64,000 nucleotides of DNA from Pseudomonas sp. QS1027 (GTDB lineage: Bacteria > Pseudomonadota > Gammaproteobacteria > Pseudomonadales > Pseudomonadaceae). The stretch covers positions 146,089-210,088 of the forward strand of contig NZ_PHSU01000005.1 in the NCBI RefSeq assembly GCF_002814235.1. The letters run 5' to 3'. Positions 1-11,843 of this stretch are shown here, piece after piece (position 1 is the stretch's first letter; each line of letters starts with the position of its first letter). Below the pieces are notes generated by a model that searched no databases, had not been told where the DNA came from, and worked only from the letters and a program-made list of their open reading frames with translations. Both the position numbers and the translations under genes were made by a program.

Positions 1-7
1 TGCGCCC

Positions 8-682
8 ATGAACCCGGCCTGGGCGCTATTGCGCCTGGCCAGCCCACAATTGCCCATCGGCGGCTACAGCTATTCCCAGGGCCTGGAAATGGCTGTGGAA
101 CAGGCCCGGGTCAAGGACGCAGACGGCGCCCGGCGCTGGATCGCCGATCAATTGCTGCTCAATCTGGCCCGCTTCGAAGCGCCGCTGCTGCTCGCCCACT
201 GCCAGGCCGCGGCGGACGAAGACTGGGTCGGGTTGAAACAACTCTGCGCAGAACACCGCGCCAGTCGTGAAACCCGCGAGCTGTATCAGGAAAGCCGGCA
301 GATGGGCTATTCCCTGCAGCAGTTGCTCAGCGGCCTGCCGGAACTGGATGACAGAGCCCGCACCTTCCTCGCACAACAAACCGAACCGCATCTGGCCCTG
401 GGCTGGGCCCTGGCGGCCCGCGCCTGGCACATCAGCCCCCAGGACGCCCTGGCTGCCTGGCTCTGGAGCTGGCTGGAAAACCAACTGGCCGTGCTGATGA
501 AAACCCTGCCCCTGGGCCAGCAAGCCGCCCAGCGCCTGACCAGCGAATTGCTGCCCCTGCTGCAACAGGCCCAGCAAGCCGCCACGGCCCAGGACCTTCA
601 ATCCATCGGCAGCGCCGCCTTCGGCCTGTCCCTGGCGTGCATGGCCCATGAGCGCCAGTACAGCCGCCTGTTTCGTTCCTAG
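8..682 (+). CDS. ureF: Urease accessory protein UreF
   Basis: UreF (224 aa) works with UreD and UreG in the cytoplasmic chaperone complex that delivers nickel and CO2 to the urease active site. The N-terminus (ALLRLASPQLPIGGYSYSQG) is the family signature, followed by the all-helical body; the length is normal. The start lies in an ATGA context at the window edge, so it probably overlaps by 4 nt the stop of an upstream gene, expected to be ureE. ureG follows after 9 nt, so the genes are co-transcribed. Identification is by motif plus the neighbouring ureG. Confidence 0.95.
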   Translation: MNPAWALLRLASPQLPIGGYSYSQGLEMAVEQARVKDADGARRWIADQLLLNLARFEAPLLLAHCQAAADEDWVGLKQLCAEHRASRETRELYQESRQMGYSLQQLLSGLPELDDRARTFLAQQTEPHLALGWALAARAWHISPQDALAAWLWSWLENQLAVLMKTLPLGQQAAQRLTSELLPLLQQAQQAATAQDLQSIGSAAFGLSLACMAHERQYSRLFRS

Positions 683-691
683 GAGAACATC

Positions 692-1306
692 ATGAATACA
701 CAACCTCTGCGCGTCGGTATCGGCGGCCCGGTGGGCTCCGGCAAGACCGCCCTGACCCTGGCCCTGTGCCTGGCCCTGCGCGACCGCTACAACCTGGCGG
801 TGGTCACCAACGATATCTACACCCGCGAAGACGCCGACTTCCTGGTGCGCAACGAGGCCCTCGCCCCGGAGCGGATCATCGGCGTGGAAACCGGCGGTTG
901 CCCGCACACCGCGATTCGCGAAGATGCCTCGATCAACCTCGAAGCCGTGGACCAGTTGAACCGCCGCTTCCCGGGGTTGGACCTGATCCTGGTGGAGTCC
1001 GGTGGCGACAACCTCTCGGCAACCTTCAGCCCGGAACTCTCCGACCTGACGATCTACGTGATCGATGTGTCGGCCGGCGACAAGCTGCCGCGCAAGGGCG
1101 GCCCGGGGATCTGCAAGTCCGACCTGCTGGTGATCAACAAGATCGACCTGGCACCGCTGGTGGGCGCCTCCCTGGAGATGATGGACAGCGACACCCGACG
1201 CATGCGCGGCGACAAGCCGTTTGTCTTCAGCAACCAGAAAACCGGACATGGCCTGGACGCCATCGTCGCCTTTATCGAGCGCCAGGGCCTGCTGACGGCG
1301 GCCTGA
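692..1306 (+). CDS. ureG: Urease accessory GTPase UreG
   Basis: UreG (204 aa) is the SIMIBI-class GTPase whose GTP hydrolysis drives nickel insertion into urease. The P-loop [14 protein letters not shown] is near the N-terminus, the nickel-binding Cys-Pro-His motif follows at [10 protein letters not shown], and NKIDLA is the guanine-specificity motif. A GGAG ribosome site (aggagaacatc) precedes the ATG. It sits 9 nt after ureF and about 40 nt before a HupE/UreJ gene, the usual end of a Pseudomonas urease operon. Confidence 0.97.
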   Translation: MNTQPLRVGIGGPVGSGKTALTLALCLALRDRYNLAVVTNDIYTREDADFLVRNEALAPERIIGVETGGCPHTAIREDASINLEAVDQLNRRFPGLDLILVESGGDNLSATFSPELSDLTIYVIDVSAGDKLPRKGGPGICKSDLLVINKIDLAPLVGASLEMMDSDTRRMRGDKPFVFSNQKTGHGLDAIVAFIERQGLLTAA

Positions 1307-1347
1307 GGCTTGGCAATCCCCTCTCTCAACAAGCAGGAATCCCGCCC

Positions 1348-1920
1348 ATGACATTGAAGAAAATTCTCAGCACCCTCGCCCTGCTGCTGATACCTGCCGT
1401 CGCCTTTGCCCACCCCGGCCATGGCGACAGCGGCTGGATGGCCGGTGTCAGTCATCCGATCAGTGGCATCGATCATTTGCTGGCGATGGTGGCGGTCGGT
1501 TTGTGGGCAGCGCAGCAACAAGGCACCGCGCGTTGGGCGCTGCCCTGCACCTTTGTCGGCACCATGCTGGTCGGCGGGGTATTGGGGTTCGAAGGGCTGG
1601 CGCTGCCGGCGCTGGAAAGCGGGATTGCCGCTTCGGTATTGGCCTTGGGCCTGGCCGTGGCGCTGGCGGTACGACCACCGTTGAGCCTGGCGATAGCGGC
1701 GACGGCGCTGTTTGCCTTGTTCCACGGTGTGGCGCACGGTCTTGAACTGCCGGATATGTCGAGCCCGTGGACCTATGCGGCCGGTTTTGTGGTGGCGACC
1801 GCGACTTTGCATGCGCTGGGTTATGGGGTGGTGCGAGTGTTGCCCCTGGCTGCGGCACCGTTGGTGCGGGTGGCCGGTGTTGCGTCCGCGGCGACTGGAA
1901 TCTGGTTGCTCGCGGGCTGA
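1348..1920 (+). CDS. ureJ: HupE/UreJ family membrane protein, probable nickel permease or urease accessory
   Basis: 190-aa membrane protein starting at the ATG after a weak aggaat site. It has a signal-like first helix ending ...VAFA, then the family hallmark HPGHGDSGWMAGVSHPISGIDH, whose His and Asp residues are the proposed metal-binding positions, and about six further hydrophobic segments, with LFALFHGVAHGLE as a second His-containing motif. HupE/UreJ proteins are thought to move nickel or help deliver it to urease or hydrogenase; position directly after ureG favours a urease role. The exact transport activity is inferred from the family. Confidence 0.85.
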   Translation: MTLKKILSTLALLLIPAVAFAHPGHGDSGWMAGVSHPISGIDHLLAMVAVGLWAAQQQGTARWALPCTFVGTMLVGGVLGFEGLALPALESGIAASVLALGLAVALAVRPPLSLAIAATALFALFHGVAHGLELPDMSSPWTYAAGFVVATATLHALGYGVVRVLPLAAAPLVRVAGVASAATGIWLLAG

Positions 1921-1924
1921 GTCT

Positions 1925-2062
1925 TGTAGCGCCAGGGCGGGCCTCTTCGCGGCGGTGCGGCGTCCCGACAAGCCCAGCTCCTACAGTTTTGCGGCGAGCC
2001 TCAATGAGGTGATCGACATAAACCCTGTAGGAGCTGGGCTTGCCCGCGAAGAGGCCCGCATG
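1925..2062 (+). repeat. REP pair (TGTAGGAGC type)
   Basis: Two oppositely oriented copies of the Pseudomonas REP core lie between ureJ and the AGE isomerase: an arm ending in agcccagctcctacag near 1970-1986 and its inverse ctgtaggagctgggcttg at 2025-2042, each followed or preceded by a cgcgaagaggcccgc segment. Together they can form a long hairpin. The rest of this 270-bp gap shows no ORF or clear promoter. Confidence 0.8.
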
Positions 2063-2191
2063 ATCAGCAAAAATGTCTCAGGCAGACCCCCATTGCGCTA
2101 TTCCTGCGTTCTGCTCACCACAACCACAGCATCGTCCGCTACCGCCTGTTAACATGTCGCGCAACCGCCCTTGCCCTGACGACGCCAGCCG

Positions 2192-3325
2192 ATGCCCGAT
2201 GTTTCCAGCTCCGCCTCCACGCCTGAATTGAGTGCACTGTTCAACACCGTGCAAGACCACTTCCGCCAGGTCATCGTGCCGCTGTGGCAAGGTCCCGGCT
2301 GGAACGCCGACATGGCACTGCCCTACGAGGCGCTGGACGCCGATCATCGGCCACTGCCCCCGCAACGCTATCGCGCCATGGCCTGCGCCCGTCAGTTGTA
2401 TCTGTTTTCCAGCCTGATCGGCGACGCCGCTTTCCCGACCGCCGCAGAACGCGCCAGCGCGCTGTTCCGCTCGCTGCAACGGCATTTCCACGATGCCGAG
2501 TACGGCGGCTGGTTCTACAGCGTCGACCCCCATGGCAAGCCGCTGGACACCCGCAAGGATCTCTACACCCACGCCTTCATTCTCTTCGCCTGCGCCCATT
2601 ACTGGGCCAAGGTCCGCGAACCGCTGGTGGAGTCGGTGCTCAATGCCGCCCTGGAAGTGATCGCCGTGCGTTTCGCCAATGGCGACGGCCTGTATGAAGC
2701 CAGCCTGGAGCGCGACTGGTCGCCCCTGGGCAGCGGGCCGTTGCAGAACCCATTGATGCACCTGGCCGAAGCCTTTCTGGCGACCCTGTCGGTGCGTGAA
2801 GACGCCGCCACGCAGGAGGCACTGCTGGCCCTGGCCGCCGGCATGCAGCAACGCTTTATCGACCGCCATCACGGCGTGATGCTGGAGAAACCGCTGGGGG
2901 CTGTGGATAACTGGTTCGAACCGGGCCATCAGTTCGAATGGCTGTTCCTGCTGGAATCATCACCGTTGCTGCGCGGCACCGCGCTGCATGGCTCGCTGGA
3001 GCGCGCGTTCGCCTTCGCCGAACAGGTGGGGGTCGATCCGCAAAGCGGCGCGGTCAGCGGCATGCTCGACACCAACGGCAACCTGCGCGATGGCACCCAG
3101 CGGATCTGGGCCCAGGCCGAATACCTGCGGGCGCTGACGTTGCGTGTGGATAACTCGGCGCACTTGCAGCGCCAGTTGGCGGCCTTGCAGCAGCACTTCC
3201 TGCTCCCGGGCGGCTGGCATGAGTGCCTGGACGCCAAGGGCGAGGTCAGCCGACGGGATATGCCGTCGACCACGCCGTATCACCTGGCGACCTGCCTGAG
3301 TGGCCTGGCCGACTATTTCGGCTGA
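2192..3325 (+). CDS. AGE-family epimerase/isomerase (D-mannose isomerase-like)
   Basis: 377-aa cytoplasmic protein of the N-acylglucosamine 2-epimerase superfamily, an (alpha/alpha)6 barrel. Family landmarks are RYRAMACARQLYLFS near residue 65, EYGGWFYSVD near 105, DLYTHAFILFACAHY near 125, the catalytic-histidine block EPGHQFEWLFLL near 245, and RIWAQAEYLRAL near 310. Length and motifs match the mannose/lyxose isomerases described in pseudomonads (mannose to fructose) better than renin-binding epimerases, but substrate cannot be fixed from sequence. It stands alone between urease genes and an inward-facing SDR gene, so no operon context helps. Confidence 0.85.
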   Translation: MPDVSSSASTPELSALFNTVQDHFRQVIVPLWQGPGWNADMALPYEALDADHRPLPPQRYRAMACARQLYLFSSLIGDAAFPTAAERASALFRSLQRHFHDAEYGGWFYSVDPHGKPLDTRKDLYTHAFILFACAHYWAKVREPLVESVLNAALEVIAVRFANGDGLYEASLERDWSPLGSGPLQNPLMHLAEAFLATLSVREDAATQEALLALAAGMQQRFIDRHHGVMLEKPLGAVDNWFEPGHQFEWLFLLESSPLLRGTALHGSLERAFAFAEQVGVDPQSGAVSGMLDTNGNLRDGTQRIWAQAEYLRALTLRVDNSAHLQRQLAALQQHFLLPGGWHECLDAKGEVSRRDMPSTTPYHLATCLSGLADYFG

Positions 3326-3345
3326 GCCACAACAGGCAAGCGACC

Positions 3346-4771
<1,426 letters not shown>

Positions 4772-4797
4772 ATTTCGGATCCAGCCCGTGGGCAGAC

Positions 4798-4834
4798 AAA
4801 AAAACGCCCCGGATCCGAAGATCACGGGGCGTTT
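4798..4834 (-). terminator. Rho-independent terminator of the liv operon
   Basis: On the minus strand, aaacgccccg and cggggcgttt form a 10-bp stem around a 13-nt loop, followed by a run of T. It lies 34 bp beyond the livF stop. Confidence 0.9.
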
Positions 4835-4867
4835 CAGGGTTGCACAATGACTGCGTCAGGATGGGAC

Positions 4868-5584
4868 TCAATGCCCGCCCAGGTAGGCGTTACGCACTTC
4901 CTCGTTGACCAGCAGCTCCTTGCCGGTGCCACTGAGGCGAATCTCGCCGTTGACCATCACATAGGCCCGGTCCGACAAGCGTAGCGCGTGGTTGGCGTTC
5001 TGCTCCACCAGGAAGATGGTCATGCCCGAAGCCGCCAGCTCGCGCAGGGTGGCGAAAATCTGCTTCACCACGATCGGCGCCAGGCCCAGGCTCGGTTCGT
5101 CCAGCAACAGCAGCTTGGGCCGGCTCATCAGCGCCCGGGCAATCGCCAGCATCTGCTGCTCGCCGCCGGACATGGTCATGGCCCGCTGGTTACGCCGCTC
5201 CTTGAGCCGCGGAAACAACTCGAACATGCGCTGCATGTCCTCGTCGACGAACTTGTCGCCAATGGGGATGGTGCCCATCTGCAGGTTCTCTTCCACGGTC
5301 ATGTCCGGGAACACCCGGCGGCCTTCCGGCGACTGGGCGATACCGTTGGAGGCGATGTAGTGGGACGACTTGTGGGTAATGTCGACGCCCCGGTAGATGA
5401 TCTCCCCCGCAGCAGCCCGCGGCTGGCCGAAGATCGACATCAGCAGCGTCGACTTGCCCGCGCCGTTGGAGCCGATCAGGCTGACGGTTTCGCCTTCGTT
5501 GATGTGCAACGAGACTTTCTTCAGGGCCTGGATCGGCCCGTAGAACACTTCCAGGTTCTTCAGTTCGAGGATAGGTTGACTCAT
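4868..5584 (-). CDS. livF: Branched-chain amino-acid ABC transporter ATP-binding protein LivF
   Basis: 238-aa ATPase of the LIV/Bra importer. Walker A is GSNGAGKSTLL, the ABC signature is TMSGGEQQMLAIARAL and Walker B is LLLLDEPSLGLAP. The C-terminal NEEVRNAYLGGH is characteristic of LivF. It pairs with LivG to power uptake through LivH/LivM. It overlaps the livG stop by 4 nt, so translation is coupled, and it is the last gene before a strong terminator. Confidence 0.96.
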   Translation of the reverse strand: MSQPILELKNLEVFYGPIQALKKVSLHINEGETVSLIGSNGAGKSTLLMSIFGQPRAAAGEIIYRGVDITHKSSHYIASNGIAQSPEGRRVFPDMTVEENLQMGTIPIGDKFVDEDMQRMFELFPRLKERRNQRAMTMSGGEQQMLAIARALMSRPKLLLLDEPSLGLAPIVVKQIFATLRELAASGMTIFLVEQNANHALRLSDRAYVMVNGEIRLSGTGKELLVNEEVRNAYLGGH

Positions 5585-6452
5585 ACCAGTTCCTCTTCAT
5601 CGGCGCCCAGGTAGGCGGCAATCACTTTCGGATCGTTGCGGATGGCTTCCGGACCACCCTCGGCAATCACGTTGCCGTGGTCCAGTACCACGATGTGGTC
5701 GGAAATACTCATGACCATGCCCATGTCGTGTTCGATCAGCACCACGGTCAGGTCGTGCTCGTCGCGCAGCAGTCGGATCATCGCGCTCAGCGCTTCGGTT
5801 TCCTGGGGGTTGAGGCCCGCCGCCGGTTCGTCGAGGCAGATGATTCGCGGCCGCGTGCACATGGCCCGGGCGATTTCCAGACGGCGTTGCTGGCCGTAGG
5901 ACAGTTCGCCCGCCAGGCGGTTGGCACAGTCCACCAGATCGACCACTTCCAACCAGTAGAACGCGGTGTCCAGGGCGTCGCTTTCAGCCTTGCGGTAGCC
6001 CTTGGTATTGAGGATACCGGCGAGCATGTTGCGGTTGACCCACATGTGCTGGGCCACCAGCAGGTTCTCCAGCACCGACATTTCCTTGAACAGGCGAATG
6101 TTCTGGAAGGTCCGGGCCAGGCCCGCACGGTTCACCAGATGGGTACCGCCGAACATCTTGTAGTAGAGCCGGCTGAGGAAGGTTTTCGGCGAAGCGAAAT
6201 CCCCCAGGCGAAAGGACTCGCCCAGCAGCTGGATCACGTTGGTGCGCTTGTCGCGGACATTGAGTTCGATCTTGCCGCCGGTGGCCTTGTAGAAGCCGGT
6301 CAGGCAGTTGAACACCGTGGTCTTGCCCGCGCCGTTGGGGCCGATCAGGGCAAAGATCGAGTTGCGTTTGACTTGCAGGCTGACGTCGCTGAGGGCCTTG
6401 ATCCCACCGAAGTGCATCATCAGCTTTTCGACTTTCAGAACGATGTCATTGC

Positions 6453-6456
<4 letters not shown>
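5581..6456 (-). CDS. livG: Branched-chain amino-acid ABC transporter ATP-binding protein LivG
   Basis: 291-aa ATPase, partner of LivF. Walker A GPNGAGKTTVFN, signature ELSYGQQRRLEIARAM, Walker B IICLDEPAAGLNP and the LivG-type tail VIAAYLGADEEE are visible. It carries the insertion between Walker A and signature (the RTFQNIRLF region) typical of LivG, which makes it longer than LivF. The start overlaps the livM stop by 4 nt and the stop overlaps livF by 4 nt, a tightly coupled operon. Confidence 0.96.
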
Positions 6457-7751
<1,295 letters not shown>

Positions 7752-7754
7752 TGC

Positions 7755-8669
<915 letters not shown>

Positions 8670-8798
8670 AACGCAATCTCACGCATTTGAGAGACTGCAC
8701 AGAAGCGCACCGCGACGGCCGGGGTTCAACCGCCGTCGCAGCACAGCCATGTGCAGTTCTACGAGAAAAGACAGGTACTGCACGGACACGCGTGGCGA

Positions 8799-8826
8799 CT
8801 GGCCGGCGCACGGGGCGCCAGCCGGG
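8799..8826 (-). promoter_or_regulatory. GC-rich inverted repeat between livK and livH
   Basis: The segment holds a GC-rich inverted repeat (ccggc at 8803-8807 with gccgg at 8821-8825) starting 14 bp after the livK stop, without a T tract. Such hairpins after a periplasmic-binding-protein gene often stabilise or attenuate the transcript so that the binding protein is made in excess. That role is inferred here. Confidence 0.45.
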
Positions 8827-8839
8827 TCAGGCCTTCATG

Positions 8840-9973
8840 TCACTTCTGTTTTTCCAGCTGATGGTATTTGCCGTCTTTGTCCCACTGGTAGACCACGTAG
8901 TCGGAGACCTTCAGGTCGCCCTTGGCGTCCCAGGTCTTCTCGCCCATCACGGTTTTGACCGAGTGCGATTTCAGCCATTTGGCCGCGTCTTCGCCTTTGT
9001 TGGACTTGGCACCGTTGAAACCGGCAGCCAGGGCCTGGACCGAAGCGTAGGCGTACAGGGTGTAGCCTTCTGGCTCGGTACCGGCTTTACGGAATTGCTC
9101 GACGACTGCCTTGCTGTCCGGCAGCAGGCGTGGGTCGGCGCCGAAGGTCATCAGCACGCCGTCAACGTATTGCGGGCCGCCCGCTGTAGTCACAAGCTCG
9201 TCGGTCACGATGCCGTCATCGGACATGAACTTGACGTCTTTCAGGCCTTCAGTGCGCAGTTGCTTGACCAGTGGACCGGCTTCCGGGTGCAGGCCGCCGA
9301 AGTAGACGACGTCGGCTCCGGCTGCACGGATCTTGGTGACCAGGGCGCTGAAGTCTTTCTCGCCACGGGTCAGGCCTTCGTAGATCACCGGGGTCACGCC
9401 GCGCTTGATCAACTGGGCCTTGGTAGCATCCGCCAGGCCTTGGCCGTAGGTGTCCTTGTCGTGGATGACCGCGACTTTCTTGCCCTTGAGCACGTCGACG
9501 ATGTAGTCGCCGGCAACGATACCCTGCTGGTCGTCACGCCCGCACATACGGAACATTGCACCCAGGCCACGTTCGGTGACCTGTGGGTTGGTGGAACCCG
9601 GGGTGATCGCGATGATGCCCGCTTCGTCGTAGATCTCCGAAGCCGGGATGGTGGAAGAGGAACAGAAGTGCCCGACAACGCCGGCGACTTTCTGGTTGGT
9701 CAGGTCCTTGGCGACCGTCACAGCCTGTTTCGGCTCGCAGGCGTCATCGCCTTTGACCAGGACGATTTTCTCGCCGTTGACGCCGCCCGCCGCGTTGACC
9801 GCATCGGCCGCCGCTTGTGCACCTTTCATGTACTGCTCGCCGAATGCCGCGTTGGCACCGGTCATCGGACCCGCTACGCCGATCTTGACGTCAGCCTGAG
9901 CAAACGCAGAAACACCCAACGCAGCAGCCACTGCGAGGGCTACAAAGCCTTTCTTGTAAAACGTCTGGGACAT
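8840..9973 (-). CDS. livK: Branched-chain amino-acid ABC transporter periplasmic binding protein
   Basis: 377-aa type I periplasmic binding protein (LivJ/LivK/BraC family). The signal peptide MSQTFYKKGFVALAVAAALG... ends at an Ala-rich site before QADVKIGVAGPMTG, and the mature N-terminus continues with the ligand-proximal AAFGEQYMKGAQAA. Other landmarks are GVVGHFCSSSTIPAS and ITPGSTNPQVTERG. I chose the internal ATG preceded by ggag because the upstream Met adds 11 charged residues before the signal peptide. First gene of livKHMGF; equivalent to braC of P. aeruginosa. Confidence 0.93.
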   Translation of the reverse strand: MSQTFYKKGFVALAVAAALGVSAFAQADVKIGVAGPMTGANAAFGEQYMKGAQAAADAVNAAGGVNGEKIVLVKGDDACEPKQAVTVAKDLTNQKVAGVVGHFCSSSTIPASEIYDEAGIIAITPGSTNPQVTERGLGAMFRMCGRDDQQGIVAGDYIVDVLKGKKVAVIHDKDTYGQGLADATKAQLIKRGVTPVIYEGLTRGEKDFSALVTKIRAAGADVVYFGGLHPEAGPLVKQLRTEGLKDVKFMSDDGIVTDELVTTAGGPQYVDGVLMTFGADPRLLPDSKAVVEQFRKAGTEPEGYTLYAYASVQALAAGFNGAKSNKGEDAAKWLKSHSVKTVMGEKTWDAKGDLKVSDYVVYQWDKDGKYHQLEKQK

Positions 9974-10116
9974 GAGGTGGTGCTCCAAGGTTTTTTTAGT
10001 TGGCACTGCGACTTCAATGAATGCTCAGAGCAAGGGGCGTGCCATAGGTTTTTTGTTCTGCAAAAAGTCGCTGTCTTATTGTTTTATGGACTGTTTCGGG
10101 CCCTTTTTAACTGGGC

Positions 10117-10215
10117 GTGCAACCGTCTAAACCGCGGAAGGTGGAACCTTTCAAGAAAAAAGGTGCAACCCAGCGGTGCCACTATTGCAACCATGGCGCC
10201 GAAGGGTGTGCAACC
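10117..10215 (-). promoter_or_regulatory. Five phased direct repeats upstream of livK (GGTTGCAC type)
   Basis: In the 363-bp gap between amaA and livK, the + strand octamer gtgcaacc occurs at 10117, 10163 and 10208, with single-mismatch copies gtggaacc at 10141 and ttgcaacc at 10185. Start-to-start spacings are 24, 22, 22 and 23 bp, about two helical turns, all in the same orientation and 144-242 bp upstream of the livK ATG. This is the layout of a cooperative binding site for a transcription factor. The rest of the gap shows no gene; I could not place a promoter with confidence. Confidence 0.55.
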
Positions 10216-10336
10216 ACCCTGTAACAACGTGCGTCACCGAAGTGCACACTCGCGGTGCGCGACTGCTACATCGCGCACCATTACAGGCTAGCCGTATCGG
10301 ACAAAAGCGCCGTCCAATTCGGCATTTTTTGTTGTA

Positions 10337-11620
10337 TCAAATGACAATCCGCAGGCACTGGCCCGCGTGATACAGCGAAAATCCCGCCTCATAGAGACCA
10401 CTGCGCAGGCCTACCGCCGGTATCGGACGCATGGGCGCGAAGGGAATCGGCAGGGCTTGAGGATTTCCGTTACACAGGTAATCGGCGAACGCCTTGCCGA
10501 CCACCGTCCCCGTGGTCACCCCACGCCCGTTGTAGCCGGTGACTGCCACTAAACCGGGCGCCGGTTCGAACAGGCGCATCAGATGGTCGGGGGTAAAGGC
10601 GATGCAGCCGGTCCAGGTGCATTCCCAGTCGACCTTTTTCAGGTAGGGGAAATAGTGCTGCTGCACCCGGTCTGCCCAGGCCCGCAGGAACCACGCCGGT
10701 TTCTGGTTGCCGTTGCCCAGGCTGCCCAGCAACAGGCGACCGTCGGCGTCGCGGCGAATACTGCTGAGCACCTGGCGGGTATCCCAGGAGCCCTGTCCGC
10801 CTGGCAGGATCTGCCGCGCGGCCTCTTCGGTCAGCGGACTGGACGCGACCTGGTAGTAGTAGCCCGGAAAGAAGTTGCGCCGCAGCTCGGTCCATTCGCC
10901 TTCGGTGTAGGCATTGGAGGCCATCACCACCTGTTCGGCACTGACCGCGCCCTCGGCGGTCTGCACCGACCAGCGCTGGCCCTGGCGTTCCAGGCGGGTG
11001 ACCGGGGAATGGTCGAACAACTGCGCACCCAGCCGCGAGGCGGCCTTGGCCAGGCCCGAGGTATAGGCCATGGGGTTGAGGGTACCGGCGCGCCGGTCGA
11101 GCAAGGCGGCGGCGACCTTCCTGGTCCCGGTGGCGATTTCGCAGTCCTTGCCGGTGAGCAGCTCCACTGGTGCGCCGCGACGTTTCCACTGCGCTTCGCG
11201 GCTGCGCAGATCGGCCTCGCCCTTGGCGTTGTGGGCCATGTGCAAGGTGCCTTCGCGGCGCAGCTGGCAATCGATGCCATGCTTGTCCACCAGGCTGAAT
11301 ACCAGGGCCGGCGCGGCCCCGAGCATGCGGTTGAGCTGGCTGCCCACCGCTTCGCCGAAACCGGCTTCGATCTCGTCCGGGGGAATCCACATCCCGGCAT
11401 TGACCAGCCCCACATTGCGCCCGGAGCCGCCGTGGCCGGTGCGATGGGCTTCCAGTACACAGACGCTCTTGCCTTGTTCACGCAGGTGGATCGCGGCCGA
11501 GAGCCCGGTGATACCGGCGCCGATAACGCAGACATCGACCTTCAGCTCGCCCTTGAAGGACGGCGCTTCAGGCCGCTGTGGTGTGAGTGTTTCCCATAGA
11601 CATTCTTCGCGTAACGGCAT
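10337..11620 (-). CDS. amaA: FAD-dependent oxidase, probable L-pipecolate oxidase AmaA
   Basis: 427-aa DAO/GlyOx-fold flavoprotein. The Rossmann dinucleotide motif VCVIGAGITGLSAAIHL is near residue 32, followed by the acidic ribose-binding residue in VLEAH and the flavin segment GGSGRNVGLVNAG. The C-terminal FAD contact is VTGYNGRGVTTGTVVGK. It converges with livK and lies next to amaB and a LysR gene in the order known for P. putida amaA-amaB, where AmaA oxidises L-pipecolate to piperideine-6-carboxylate in D-lysine catabolism. The chosen ATG has an upstream ggag; function rests mostly on this synteny, as the family also includes putrescine oxidases. Confidence 0.82.
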   Translation of the reverse strand: MPLREECLWETLTPQRPEAPSFKGELKVDVCVIGAGITGLSAAIHLREQGKSVCVLEAHRTGHGGSGRNVGLVNAGMWIPPDEIEAGFGEAVGSQLNRMLGAAPALVFSLVDKHGIDCQLRREGTLHMAHNAKGEADLRSREAQWKRRGAPVELLTGKDCEIATGTRKVAAALLDRRAGTLNPMAYTSGLAKAASRLGAQLFDHSPVTRLERQGQRWSVQTAEGAVSAEQVVMASNAYTEGEWTELRRNFFPGYYYQVASSPLTEEAARQILPGGQGSWDTRQVLSSIRRDADGRLLLGSLGNGNQKPAWFLRAWADRVQQHYFPYLKKVDWECTWTGCIAFTPDHLMRLFEPAPGLVAVTGYNGRGVTTGTVVGKAFADYLCNGNPQALPIPFAPMRPIPAVGLRSGLYEAGFSLYHAGQCLRIVI

Positions 11621-11690
11621 TGCCAGACTCCGAAAATGAAACCCAACAAACACACTCCAGACTTAACTTGTTGCGGCAGACGGACTGAAT

Positions 11691-11821
11691 GTGGCGAGGG
11701 GGCTTGACCCCGTTCGGCTGCGCAGCAGTCGTAAAATCGGTCGATGCGTTCTGCCTGATAGCTCGCGATTACCGATTTCAGGGCCGCTTCGCGCCCCAAC
11801 GGGGGCAAGCCCCCTCGCCAC
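11691..11821. repeat. 131-bp REPIN with 16-bp perfect inverted ends, copy 1
   Basis: The element begins gtggcgagggggcttg and ends with its exact complement caagccccctcgccac. Its interior holds further partial inverted repeats and is similar, in reverse orientation, to the 131-bp element at 43008-43138. It lies between amaB and amaA. Confidence 0.85.
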
Positions 11822-11843
11822 AGGGACCGGCCTCGCACCTTCG

